NCBI RefSeq assembly: GCF_026810365.1
Contig: NZ_CP113948.1
Location: 2,381,001 to 2,445,000 of the forward strand
Direction: 5' to 3'
Length of the DNA stretch: 64,000 nucleotides
Source: Flavobacterium praedii
GTDB lineage: Bacteria; Bacteroidota; Bacteroidia; Flavobacteriales; Flavobacteriaceae
Position 1 is the stretch's first letter. Every line of letters begins with the position of its first letter. The position numbers and the translations under genes are program-made. Positions 26,353 to 34,866 of the stretch are shown here, in pieces. Below the pieces are notes generated by a model. The model worked only from the letters and a program-made list of their open reading frames with translations. It was not told the DNA's origin and did no database searches.

Positions 26353-26847
26353 ATGAGCGAAAAACACATAGTAGTACAAGGAGCCACCGTAAAATGCAAA
26401 TTTAGTGTAGAACCCAAGTTGGATAAACTAAAGGTAAAAACACAGAGTAAGCATTATGCGAATGATAAAGATGCCTCAATAAAACTCATTGCAACCGACA
26501 AAGAAATTGGGCAAACCCTTGAGAAAAATACTTTTGGCAAATGCAAAATGCAACCCAACGGAAGCGGTGATTATTTGCCATGCCAAGCAGTGATTACCAA
26601 ATGGTCTGGATTTTATGACAAAGTAACATTGTCTAACAAAGGAAAGATACTATTGGAAAGCAGTAAAGCAACCTGCCCCATAGGTGGACCAGATTGCATT
26701 ACGGTAGACAAACACGGACAAAAAGCAGAACCTAGCAAGCAAAATGCAAAAAAAGCAAAACCACAAGTAAGCAACCAAATTAATCCCTTGGTCAATAAAG
26801 CAAAATTTCAAGCCGAAGTGAATGGAACTGATTCTATTTGTATATAA
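26353..26847 (+). CDS. PAAR-like (DUF4280) spike-tip protein
   Basis: 164 aa. The sequence HIVVQGATVKCKFSVEPKL, the FGKC...LPCQAVITKWSGFYDKV stretch, and GKILLESSKATCPIGGPDCI carry the conserved Cys and Gly residues of the DUF4280 PAAR-like family, which caps VgrG-type spikes and can bind metal through Cys/His. The C-terminal about 35 residues (KHGQKAEPSKQNAKKAKP onward) are a polar, Lys-rich tail. The effector gene begins 11 bp after the stop, so this is probably the dedicated tip that carries that effector. Confidence 0.83.
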   Translation: MSEKHIVVQGATVKCKFSVEPKLDKLKVKTQSKHYANDKDASIKLIATDKEIGQTLEKNTFGKCKMQPNGSGDYLPCQAVITKWSGFYDKVTLSNKGKILLESSKATCPIGGPDCITVDKHGQKAEPSKQNAKKAKPQVSNQINPLVNKAKFQAEVNGTDSICI

Positions 26848-26858
26848 AAGAAAGTAGT

Positions 26859-29309
26859 ATGTCTGAATTAAAAATAACAGGAAATCCAGCACCCGTAGTC
26901 GGTAAAGAAGAATCGTACTCGGTAAGCCAATTGTTGCCTACATCAATCCCTACAGAAATTTTAAATGGATCAAAACCGAATCCTTTTGAATTTCCAGTGG
27001 AATGGTCAGTGCATGTATTGGAAAATGGCAAATGGATCAAAAAAGAGGAAAATAACAAAACAGGAAATAAAGTCTCCTATAAATTTATACAAAAAAGTCT
27101 GGAAAGAAAAGGCATACGCATCCTTGCCAAAAAAGGAGAGCAAACTGCCAGACTAGATGTAAAACCACACAATGCCGAGAGTCCAAAAATAGACAGTATT
27201 GAGTTTCTTGATAAAAACGGAAATAAACCTACAAAACCTTTTGCATACGGACAAATTCTAAAAGCCAGAGTTCATTGCTTGCACATGGAGAGACGAACAG
27301 TGTACGCTACCCTATGGGAAGACGACGCTGCTGGCGCAGGGCACAACAAAGCCAATGAGAAGAATAAAATGAAAACACTTCCCGGCATTGTAAAAAATGG
27401 AATTGCCGATATTGATTTTGTTTTAGAACCCGATTTTGCCAAAATTGCCAATGCCGTAAAAGCCAAAAGTGATGCTGACGAAGGCAAAACACATGAGTAT
27501 TATGTCACTGCCGAAATTTTGAACAAAAAAACAGCAAGCACTAATACTAATGTTGCCAATCCTAGTTACAAGGATACAACAGCAAAACCAGGTACTCCAA
27601 AAAAAGAAACTCCTGCACAGAAAAAAGGCCCCTCCAAAAAACAAGAGAAAGAAAAATCAATTGGAGATGAAATTACAGACTGGTGGGAAGGCTTATTTAA
27701 AGTAAAACCTATAGTTGCCCCTAACCCAAAACCACCTACTGGGAATAATCCTCTAAAAGTTGGTGAGCCTGATAAGAATCCGAAAGATGAGAAAAAAGAA
27801 GGAACCTGTTGCGGAGAAAAATTTTGCATCAAAAAAGGTGACAAAAGCGAGTTAATACGTGAAATAAATATTCGTCTTGCGGGTTTCGGGGGAAATGTAC
27901 CAACAGATGAATTTACTGATCGTACTGAAAAAATGATCAAACAGTTCCAGCGTGATTATATGAAAGTCCCAGAAACTGGAAAAATTTGTGGTAATGTCTT
28001 AAAAGCGATTGATGATTTTTCGCAAAAATTTGAAATTTCACAAGCAATTTGGAATACGATAGATTGTAGTTGTTCAACTAAAGGGAGTACTGTACAAAGC
28101 AAATTAAGGGGAGTATTAGAAAAAAACAACTGTAATGGTTGGGGGGATTCTACTGGAAAAGGGACCTACAAAGTTGGAAATAAAGAAAAGGATCATAAAT
28201 ATGAATATCCAGGAGTTCATAGATCACTTTTGTTTGGTTTTAAAACAATATTGTTTTATTTAAGTAAACAAACAACTTATAATTTTGCACAAATTAGTTC
28301 TGGATACAGATGTAGATTTAAAAATTTCAAGACTACTAATCATCAAGGAAAAGCTTTAGATATTCAATTTAACAAAGGAAATTGGGAAATAAAAGGAGCA
28401 CAAGAAAAGAATCTAGTCCCTTTAAGAGATCTTAAAGATTCTATTTTTCTTAAATATCTTAATGCTAAAACTAGTTGGACTGATCCTAACAATTTTTCAT
28501 TAGAACCTATAGACTTGAAGTATGATGCTAATGGAGATATTGATAATAATTATACATATAGTTGGATACACTTAGATGTAAGGGAATTTGATCCTATTTA
28601 TTTAGATGATAAATATTTTTGCAAAAATGCAAGCACATTAAATAGTAAAAATATCGTACAAATAGCAAAAGACACTGGTTTTGAGAAAACGTGTAATTGT
28701 TTACAGTCTTATTCTCCTCCTAAGCCCCCTATAACTTCACCTTTAGTTGTAGGAACCTGTGAGGATAAGTTTAAAAAAGTTGCTCCAATTATTCTTCGCC
28801 ATGAGGGAGGTTATGTTAACCATCCTAGCGATAAAGGTGGACCTACAAATAAAGGAATTACTTTAAAGACTTGGGAAAAATACGCCAAAGATGACATAGG
28901 ATTAGAACCTACGCTTGATAATTTAAAAAACATAACAGATGAACAAGCTACAATTATTTATAGAAAACATTATTGGGAACCCAAGGGTTTTTGCAAAATA
29001 AAAGATGAAACAGTTAGTTTAATGATTTATGATTGGACAATTACATCAGGGGGAGCAATAAAAGAAGTTCAAAAATTATTAGTCAATGAATTTGAACAAA
29101 ATATCACTATTGATGGAGGTATCGGTACAAACACCATAAATGCAATCAATAATGTTACAGATCAAGATAAATTATTAAAAAAAATCTCAAAAATTAGAAA
29201 ACAATATTACACTGATTTAACATTTACAAAAGGCGAGAAGAATTCTCAGGATGTGTTTCTTGGAGGATGGCTGAATAGAGTTGATGATTGTTTAAAATTC
29301 AAACCATAA
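26859..29309 (+). CDS. Large modular T6SS effector: Ig-like / PG-binding / M15-like peptidase / GH108-like muramidase
   Basis: 816 aa from the ATG at 26859; an upstream TTG at 26838 would overlap the previous gene. Residues 1-230 are two Ig-like cargo domains, and 230-315 a Lys/Pro-rich linker. Residues 320-385 are a PG_binding_1-like domain (KGDKSELIREINIRL, FQRDYMKVPETG). Residues about 440-580 resemble M15-type zinc peptidases: SSGYRC, HQGKALD (His495, Asp501) and WIHLDV (His571, Asp573). Residues about 635-812 match GH108 plus its partner domain: HEGGYVNHPSDKGGPTNKGI with Glu649 as the likely catalytic acid. It should cut both peptide and glycan parts of peptidoglycan. GC falls after about 28030. 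A lipoprotein gene follows by 2 bp. Confidence 0.85.
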   Translation: MSELKITGNPAPVVGKEESYSVSQLLPTSIPTEILNGSKPNPFEFPVEWSVHVLENGKWIKKEENNKTGNKVSYKFIQKSLERKGIRILAKKGEQTARLDVKPHNAESPKIDSIEFLDKNGNKPTKPFAYGQILKARVHCLHMERRTVYATLWEDDAAGAGHNKANEKNKMKTLPGIVKNGIADIDFVLEPDFAKIANAVKAKSDADEGKTHEYYVTAEILNKKTASTNTNVANPSYKDTTAKPGTPKKETPAQKKGPSKKQEKEKSIGDEITDWWEGLFKVKPIVAPNPKPPTGNNPLKVGEPDKNPKDEKKEGTCCGEKFCIKKGDKSELIREINIRLAGFGGNVPTDEFTDRTEKMIKQFQRDYMKVPETGKICGNVLKAIDDFSQKFEISQAIWNTIDCSCSTKGSTVQSKLRGVLEKNNCNGWGDSTGKGTYKVGNKEKDHKYEYPGVHRSLLFGFKTILFYLSKQTTYNFAQISSGYRCRFKNFKTTNHQGKALDIQFNKGNWEIKGAQEKNLVPLRDLKDSIFLKYLNAKTSWTDPNNFSLEPIDLKYDANGDIDNNYTYSWIHLDVREFDPIYLDDKYFCKNASTLNSKNIVQIAKDTGFEKTCNCLQSYSPPKPPITSPLVVGTCEDKFKKVAPIILRHEGGYVNHPSDKGGPTNKGITLKTWEKYAKDDIGLEPTLDNLKNITDEQATIIYRKHYWEPKGFCKIKDETVSLMIYDWTITSGGAIKEVQKLLVNEFEQNITIDGGIGTNTINAINNVTDQDKLLKKISKIRKQYYTDLTFTKGEKNSQDVFLGGWLNRVDDCLKFKP

Positions 29310-29311
29310 TT

Positions 29312-30667
29312 ATGAATAAAATATTTCTTTTAAGTATAATGATTTTGTTTCTAGGTTGTAAACAAAGTGAAGCACAAATTTCGAGTAAAACAATAATTAA
29401 ATCAGAGAATAACGATTTAATTGGTAGTTGGGAATGGTCAGATAATTCAAAGAATGTAGATGTTCCTGAAAGTTTATTTACCTTAATTATAGAAAAAATA
29501 AATGGAGATAATATTATTGCAAGATACTGCGCAATAGCCGATAGTGGAAACAAAATTGATTGTTCAAATGATGAAAAAGAATTTAATTTAAAAGGAATTA
29601 TAAAAAACAATAAAATAACTGCAACTTTTAACAGCTTTTTTGGAGGGAAAAATGGTAAAGTAGAGATTACAATAAATGGAAATACTTTAAGTTGGAAAAT
29701 AGTACAAAAACCCAATGGAGGTGAATATTACGCTCCTGATAGTTGTATATTGACAAAGGTAAAAGAAAAAAAAATCTCTGAAGCAAATAAAAATACTTTT
29801 TCTAAATTTTACAATAAGATCCCTACACTTACTCAATCTATTGCTGTAGAAAAACTTAAAAAAAACAAAATATTTGATAATAGCTTTTTTAATTACAAAT
29901 ATGACAAAGATTATTTTACAATTGACGCTTTTAATGTTGTAGGGAAATTCGAAATCAACAATAATAAGTTTATCATTTATAATTTTACATTAGTTGGCGA
30001 GGGAGAGGGTTTTCAAGAAGACGTTTTCTTAGTGAATGCATATACTTACGATGGAAAATATCTTGACAATTTAATTTTAAAAGGTAATATTGGAGGCGAA
30101 GGAGGCTCAAATTCTTATGAAAATTCAAAAATTGAAAATAACAATTTTACTATCAATGTTAAAGAAAGTTTTTTTGAATCTTCAACTGGGCTTAATTATG
30201 TTGTCTCAGTTAATAATAAGATTAACAAATATCGCTTTGATGACAAATTCATCCTTTATGAAGAGAAGTATGATTGCCTAAATTTAGATTTTAATAACTA
30301 TTTTGAAAGTATTAAGAAATCATTTGATGAAAAAAAACCGAATATAATTGTTTCTGACTGTGCAGTGAAATTAAAATCATACATGTATTGTTATCCACTA
30401 TCAAATATAACTATAACTAAATATAATGATATAGCATATTATTTAGAACAAGCAAGAGCTTATAAAGAATCAATATTCCTATTAAAAGAAATTCTATCTA
30501 AATACCCAGACAGAGTCGTTGCTTACTTAAATTTGGGAGATGCTCAATGGGGGTTTGATCAAAATGAAAAGGCAAAAACATCATACCAGAAATATGTTGA
30601 ATTAATGAAAACTCAAGGGAAAGATTTAAATAAAATACCTAAACGAGTTTATGATAGAATAAAATAA
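29312..30667 (+). CDS. Lipoprotein, candidate immunity protein for the large effector
   Basis: 451 aa from the ATG at 29312; an earlier in-frame start at 29288 would overlap the effector. The signal MNKIFLLSIMILFLGC predicts lipidation at Cys16. The mature protein is Asn/Lys-rich with a beta-rich first half and, near the C-terminus (about 370-435), a TPR-like stretch (AYYLEQARAYKESIFLLKEI, YLNLGDAQWGF). It starts 2 bp after the effector stop and shares its very low GC. A periplasm-facing lipoprotein is what would be needed to protect against a peptidoglycan-cutting effector; the role rests on position. Confidence 0.68.
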   Translation: MNKIFLLSIMILFLGCKQSEAQISSKTIIKSENNDLIGSWEWSDNSKNVDVPESLFTLIIEKINGDNIIARYCAIADSGNKIDCSNDEKEFNLKGIIKNNKITATFNSFFGGKNGKVEITINGNTLSWKIVQKPNGGEYYAPDSCILTKVKEKKISEANKNTFSKFYNKIPTLTQSIAVEKLKKNKIFDNSFFNYKYDKDYFTIDAFNVVGKFEINNNKFIIYNFTLVGEGEGFQEDVFLVNAYTYDGKYLDNLILKGNIGGEGGSNSYENSKIENNNFTINVKESFFESSTGLNYVVSVNNKINKYRFDDKFILYEEKYDCLNLDFNNYFESIKKSFDEKKPNIIVSDCAVKLKSYMYCYPLSNITITKYNDIAYYLEQARAYKESIFLLKEILSKYPDRVVAYLNLGDAQWGFDQNEKAKTSYQKYVELMKTQGKDLNKIPKRVYDRIK

Positions 30668-30717
30668 ATTCAAACAAACTTAAAAATATTGATATGAACA
30701 ATCTTAACACGAATTTT

Positions 30718-30996
30718 CTATTTACACTTTAAAAGAGACCCAATAACGAAGATTTGAAATCCATACCCACATAGAGAATAAACAAAACAATCCTCAAGGG
30801 ATTCAAAAAATAGAAAATTACTCCTAAAAAAACCGTTCTTTTTTATTTTAAAAAACAGAACACCAAAGATTAAGATCCCAGACAAAAATACCACAAACTT
30901 GTCTATTCCAATTATCAAGCCAAGGGCCTGAAGGAGAAACTCATGCCCAAAAAGAAAAAATCCAAAAACACAACATACTGAAATACGCTGTAACAC
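30718..30996 (-). CDS. Possible small membrane protein on the opposite strand, 92 aa
   Basis: A GTG-started frame closed by a TAA just upstream. It encodes two to three hydrophobic segments (CCVFGFFLFGHEFLLQALGL, FVVFLSGILIFGVLFF and FVYSLCGYGFQIFVIGSLL). It lies against the T6SS operon direction in the 397-bp gap 30668-31064 that separates the immunity gene from tssB. Nothing else is visible in that gap. The frame may be a passenger or remnant gene of the effector cassette, or chance in AT-rich DNA. Confidence 0.3.
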   Translation of the reverse strand: MLQRISVCCVFGFFLFGHEFLLQALGLIIGIDKFVVFLSGILIFGVLFFKIKKNGFFRSNFLFFESLEDCFVYSLCGYGFQIFVIGSLLKCK

Positions 30997-31064
30997 AGCT
31001 TAAAATATAAATCTATAAATCCGTAAAAAAGCAAAACAAACAATCATTTAAAAAAACAAAGACT

Positions 31065-31514
31065 ATGTTAACAAATTATGGAATTGGAGGGAATGAGGTA
31101 AAATTGGACGCTGATGAAGCCATTAGCGCAATTCCTCAAAACAGAACCCTTATCGCACAAAAACTTACTATTGACACTCCTGTAAAACCAGAATTAGTAG
31201 AAGGAATCACTAGTATCGAAAAAGCTTTTGAACACTTTAAACCAGAGGTTAAAGTAAACTTCGAAAATGCTGAAGGAGCAACTAAAACCGAAGCGTTGAA
31301 ATTCAAAAATCTTGGAGATTTTGGTGTAAATGGGATTACAGCTCAAAGCACTTTCTTATCGGACTTAGAAACAGAAAAAGACCAATACCAAAAAATTATT
31401 CGTCAATTGAAAACGAATAAAATTTTGAAAGCAGCTCTAGAAGACGGTGATGCCAAAAAAGCATTATTGGAAAGCTTAGGCGGGTTAATTAATGAATTAA
31501 AAGACAACAAATAA
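31065..31514 (+). CDS. tssB: T6SS contractile sheath small subunit TssB
   Basis: 149 aa. MLTNYGIGGNEVKLDADEAI starts the Bacteroidota TssB family. Downstream are the sheath-subunit features LTIDTPVKPELVEGITSIEKAFEHFKP and the segment LKFKNLGDFGVNGI. The C-terminus is helical (QYQKIIRQLKTNKILKAALE). TssB pairs with TssC to build the sheath that contracts and drives the TssD tube. tssC begins 10 bp downstream, so stoichiometric co-expression is expected. Confidence 0.93.
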   Translation: MLTNYGIGGNEVKLDADEAISAIPQNRTLIAQKLTIDTPVKPELVEGITSIEKAFEHFKPEVKVNFENAEGATKTEALKFKNLGDFGVNGITAQSTFLSDLETEKDQYQKIIRQLKTNKILKAALEDGDAKKALLESLGGLINELKDNK

Positions 31515-31524
31515 AAACCAACAG

Positions 31525-32901
31525 ATGAAAGATAATACGACAAAAGGAGCATTTCAAGACAATGGTGGAGATGTTGCAGTAATGGAACGTAAAGTTGCCA
31601 GTTCAGTAGAAAAAAGTGTTGAAAAATTGGCCAAATATGGTGGTTTCGACTTATTGGAAATGTCTATTGAAGGAACTCAAAACCTAAATCCAGATAGAAA
31701 AGCAAGAAGAAAAATTTTCTTGGGCGAAATAAACAAAGCCAAAGAAAGAGAAACTTTGATGAAAACCCTTGAACTTTGGGTTGCTGTCTTAAACAACAAC
31801 GAAGCGTTGACAGACATGGTTGCGCAATGTGAAGACAAAAGCAAAGAATCGGAAATATTGCTAAAAAAGAATCTTGTAAAAGCGGTTGAAGACACAAGAG
31901 AGATAGAAGCTGCTTACAGAACACTTTCTTTATTTTACAAAAATACTGAGACCGACAAAGTAAAAAACATCACTATTGTAAATGCCGATATTGAGCAATT
32001 AAAAGATCTTGACAATACTCGTTTCATAGATGCCATTCATTCTGAATTGGTTGACAACTACGATCGTTTGGATTTAAAAAACAACTACGGTATTGTCGTG
32101 ATTCCTGGTTATTTGGGTTCCAACAAAGTAGTCGAAAAATGGGCTAAAATAGCTCACGAAAACAAAGTAATGCTGGTTACCGATTTTGAACATTTGGACG
32201 AACCGGATGATGTTATGGAAATGTTTGACGCTGCCAACTTAACAGGAGGTGATGTTTATCGTTCCAATGTAATTATGACTTGCAACTGGTTAGTAGGTCG
32301 TGGTCGTTTTGAGCAAATTGGAGAAGGTGAAGATTTATACATCGCTCCCTCTGCTGCTCTTGCTGGTAAAATCTACAAAACATTAATGTCACAAGTAACT
32401 GCTGGAAAGAAATTTGGTGGTATCAACGAAGTAGACGGTGTGAAATTTGACCTTAAGAAAAGTGAAATTGCCAACCTAGAAAACATGGGATTGGTCCCTA
32501 TGGTTAATGAGTACGGTAAAGTTATGGCGTTTTCTGCAAAAACTTTGTTTAGCGGAGACAACTTAGGTTTGCAAACCTATTCTGTTGTGCGTGTATTTGA
32601 TTATGTGACTAAAGTTTTAATGGATTTCCTTAACCGTCGTGCTTTTGAAAATTTCACAGCCAAAACGCGTAAAGAAATCATGGGACAAATTGTAAGTTTC
32701 TTGGACGGAATTACTGGACCAGACAAATTGATAGAGAATTTCGAAATTCGTCGTTTTGAGCAAGATCCTATCCAAAAAGACAGAATCTATGTAGACATTC
32801 ACATGAAACCTTACTTTCCTGCAAAGAACTTCCTCATCAAAATGGATGGTCACAAAGGAGATGACGGAACAGAATGGGATACCGATTACGAACAAAAATA
32901 A
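31525..32901 (+). CDS. tssC: T6SS contractile sheath large subunit TssC
   Basis: 458 aa. The N-terminal helical region (about 30-130) includes the partner-binding segment. The core contains LVDNYDRLDLKNNYGIVVIPG, VLLVTDFEHLDEPDDVMEMF-like sequence and SNVIMTCNWLVGRGRFEQI, and the C-terminal part reads VDIHMKPYFPAKNFLIKMDG. This is the Bacteroidota version of TssC. A terminator follows 19 bp after the stop, so tssBC form the end of a transcript or a separately regulated pair. Confidence 0.94.
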   Translation: MKDNTTKGAFQDNGGDVAVMERKVASSVEKSVEKLAKYGGFDLLEMSIEGTQNLNPDRKARRKIFLGEINKAKERETLMKTLELWVAVLNNNEALTDMVAQCEDKSKESEILLKKNLVKAVEDTREIEAAYRTLSLFYKNTETDKVKNITIVNADIEQLKDLDNTRFIDAIHSELVDNYDRLDLKNNYGIVVIPGYLGSNKVVEKWAKIAHENKVMLVTDFEHLDEPDDVMEMFDAANLTGGDVYRSNVIMTCNWLVGRGRFEQIGEGEDLYIAPSAALAGKIYKTLMSQVTAGKKFGGINEVDGVKFDLKKSEIANLENMGLVPMVNEYGKVMAFSAKTLFSGDNLGLQTYSVVRVFDYVTKVLMDFLNRRAFENFTAKTRKEIMGQIVSFLDGITGPDKLIENFEIRRFEQDPIQKDRIYVDIHMKPYFPAKNFLIKMDGHKGDDGTEWDTDYEQK

Positions 32902-32920
32902 TCCTTTGATTTTATCTATA

Positions 32921-32956
32921 AAAAAGGGAACACATTTTTTGTGTTTCCTTTTTTTA
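32921..32956 (+). terminator. Terminator after tssBC
   Basis: AAAAAGGGAACAC (32921-32933) pairs with GTGTTTCCTTTTT (32941-32953) with one G-T wobble and a 7-nt T-rich loop, followed by more T. Confidence 0.85.
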
Positions 32957-33086
32957 AAAAACTATTTCAAAGAAAATTAAATGTCATAATTCAAAACCCA
33001 TGAAATCGCCATGACTAAAGTTGTCACAAGCACCAATAAAGATGAAGCGATACCATATTCCAATAAAAAAGAAATTTTATCTACAT

Positions 33087-33623
33087 ATGAAACCATTTCA
33101 AAAAAGTTTGATTTTAATTCTAATGATTTCTTTTTCCATAGCAATACAAGCTCAAAAAAAGAAAAAAAGCCATCCCTTAGACAACATCAATTGTCCTATA
33201 ACTCAAAATGAATTACTACTCGACGGTAAGCATTTTGCAAGTGTCCCTCCTCTTTTTTTAAGAGTATATAATGAAAGTGCCGAATATGCAACACTTCAAC
33301 TTGGAAAGAGAAAAGGAAATGCTTTTTTATTTTTCAAAATATTTACAGATAATACCTGTGTCAAGCAAGAGCAACCCCTAGAACTTTATTTTGAAGATGG
33401 AGAGATTTTGAGTTTAAAAAACCAACTCAAAGTAAACTGTGATGGAAATGTAGTACTCGAATTGAGTGTACGTGAAATTACAAAAATAAGAAGCCACATG
33501 GTCAATAAAATAAAGCTTTTTACTCTAAATAAAGATTACGAGTTCAGCCCAACAGATGCAGACAACAAACTTTTAAGAGAGTATTTAACCTGTTTGAAGT
33601 ATTACAAAGTCAAAAATGATTAA
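33087..33623 (+). CDS. Secreted protein of unknown function in the T6SS locus
   Basis: 178 aa from the ATG at 33087. An upstream in-frame ATG at 33021 would put 22 polar residues before the signal peptide. The signal (MKPFQKSLILILMISFSIAIQAQ) ends in a signal-peptidase-I-like AQA site. The mature protein begins with KKKKSHPLDNINCPITQNEL, has three Cys, is beta-rich in the middle and helical at the end (NKLLREYLTCLKYYKV). I do not recognise a family. It sits between tssC and tssE, so it may be a periplasmic part of the subtype iii envelope complex (inference). Confidence 0.7.
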   Translation: MKPFQKSLILILMISFSIAIQAQKKKKSHPLDNINCPITQNELLLDGKHFASVPPLFLRVYNESAEYATLQLGKRKGNAFLFFKIFTDNTCVKQEQPLELYFEDGEILSLKNQLKVNCDGNVVLELSVREITKIRSHMVNKIKLFTLNKDYEFSPTDADNKLLREYLTCLKYYKVKND

Positions 33624-33677
33624 TTCGTAAACCTTTCAATAATAAAAACAAACCTTTTCTAATAAAACACTTAAAAT

Positions 33678-34391
33678 ATGCCAATTCCACAATTGAATCT
33701 ATCCCTTGGACTTACAGACAATGATGGATCGGTATTTTATGCCGGTTCTGGGGAAGGAAAAGTGATTGTACGAACCGATTCTGCCTTGATAAAATACACT
33801 ATTAGCATTACAATTTCAGAACAAGAAGTGGGTACGATCTACCTTAAAACACATCAGTCTAGTTCCGAAATTCCATCCAAAATTGAGATTCCAACCTATC
33901 AAATGATTCTTACGGATGATAAAACCAACGAAAAAGAAATTTATAAAGTAACCCGAGATACCTTTATTTATAAAGAACAAATCACCAAAAAAAGTATTTG
34001 GAGTTTCTTAGGACTAAAATTTCTAGCTTCGAAAAATTTCTTATTCGAAAATATTCCCTTTGAACCATTGAAAGAAGAAATCGAAACTTTTGATATTTCT
34101 CGATATAGAAAACTCAATTCAGACGAACTGACTTATACTTTTGAGAAAGACAATCAAACCATACAGCTTTTTGCTGGAGATATTAATTCTTTACAAATGC
34201 AAAAAGGGATCAGTTATTTTATCATAGTTGACGAAAACAAAGGAAAAAGATTGATTGGTGACCTACTCTATCGGGAGAAGTTTTTAAAACTTACACCAAA
34301 AGTAAAACTGAATATAGTGAAACGAAAAAAAGTTTCCAAAGCCATGCAAACTGACCTAAAAGGAAAAACGGATCGACTTATTTATCTATAA
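33678..34391 (+). CDS. Unknown T6SS-locus protein, 237 aa
   Basis: No family recognised, no signal peptide and no membrane helix. The first 100 residues are beta-rich (LNLSLGLTDNDGSVFYAG, YTISITISEQEVGTIYL). The middle has ITKKSIWSFLGLKFLASKNF, and the C-terminus is basic (VKLNIVKRKKVSKAMQTDLK). It lies 54 bp after the secreted protein and 11 bp before tssE, so it is probably translated with tssE and may be a cytoplasmic baseplate-associated part specific to this lineage. That placement is its only functional clue. Confidence 0.68.
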   Translation: MPIPQLNLSLGLTDNDGSVFYAGSGEGKVIVRTDSALIKYTISITISEQEVGTIYLKTHQSSSEIPSKIEIPTYQMILTDDKTNEKEIYKVTRDTFIYKEQITKKSIWSFLGLKFLASKNFLFENIPFEPLKEEIETFDISRYRKLNSDELTYTFEKDNQTIQLFAGDINSLQMQKGISYFIIVDENKGKRLIGDLLYREKFLKLTPKVKLNIVKRKKVSKAMQTDLKGKTDRLIYL

Positions 34392-34402
34392 AAGCAATAC
34401 TT

Positions 34403-34834
34403 ATGAAAGGAGCATTTTACAAATTACCAATAGATTTTGGCGCAATAATTCAAAAAAAAGAGCTTGAAAAAACTTCTTTGGAACATTCTATTGCCCAACA
34501 AATAATTTTATTGGCCACTACAACTTTTGGAGAATGCAAATTTGACGAAACCTATGGTTCCAAAATATGGGAAATCGATTTTGATCTTTTGATGAACGAA
34601 AACACCTTAAAAGAAATTATTTCAAAAACCATGAAGCAATCGTTGCATCAGCACGAAGAAAGGATAAAAGTCAATGAAATAAAAATTGAATTATCCGAAA
34701 CAAAATACACCGTAAAAGATGTCAATCGAGCCAAAAAAAGAGTCGATATCATTATTGAAGCTACCGTAAAAAGTACGAACAGACCTTTTGATTTTAGAGG
34801 TTATTTCTTTGTTGGGCCTTTATCCTACAAATAA
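34403..34834 (+). CDS. tssE: T6SS baseplate protein TssE (gp25-like)
   Basis: 143 aa. The gp25/GPW signature is clear: SLEHSIAQQIILLATTTFGECKFDETYGSKIWEIDFD carries the FGE-(x)4-(D/N)x(x)G-S pattern and hydrophobic helices. The second half (HQHEERIKVNEIKIEL, KKRVDIIIEATVKST) forms the beta-sheet of the fold. TssE seeds sheath polymerisation at the baseplate. It is the last T6SS gene in the window; the next gene is convergent. Confidence 0.9.
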   Translation: MKGAFYKLPIDFGAIIQKKELEKTSLEHSIAQQIILLATTTFGECKFDETYGSKIWEIDFDLLMNENTLKEIISKTMKQSLHQHEERIKVNEIKIELSETKYTVKDVNRAKKRVDIIIEATVKSTNRPFDFRGYFFVGPLSYK

Positions 34835-34866
34835 AGCTAAGGCCATTTATTTAAAAACTAAAACAA

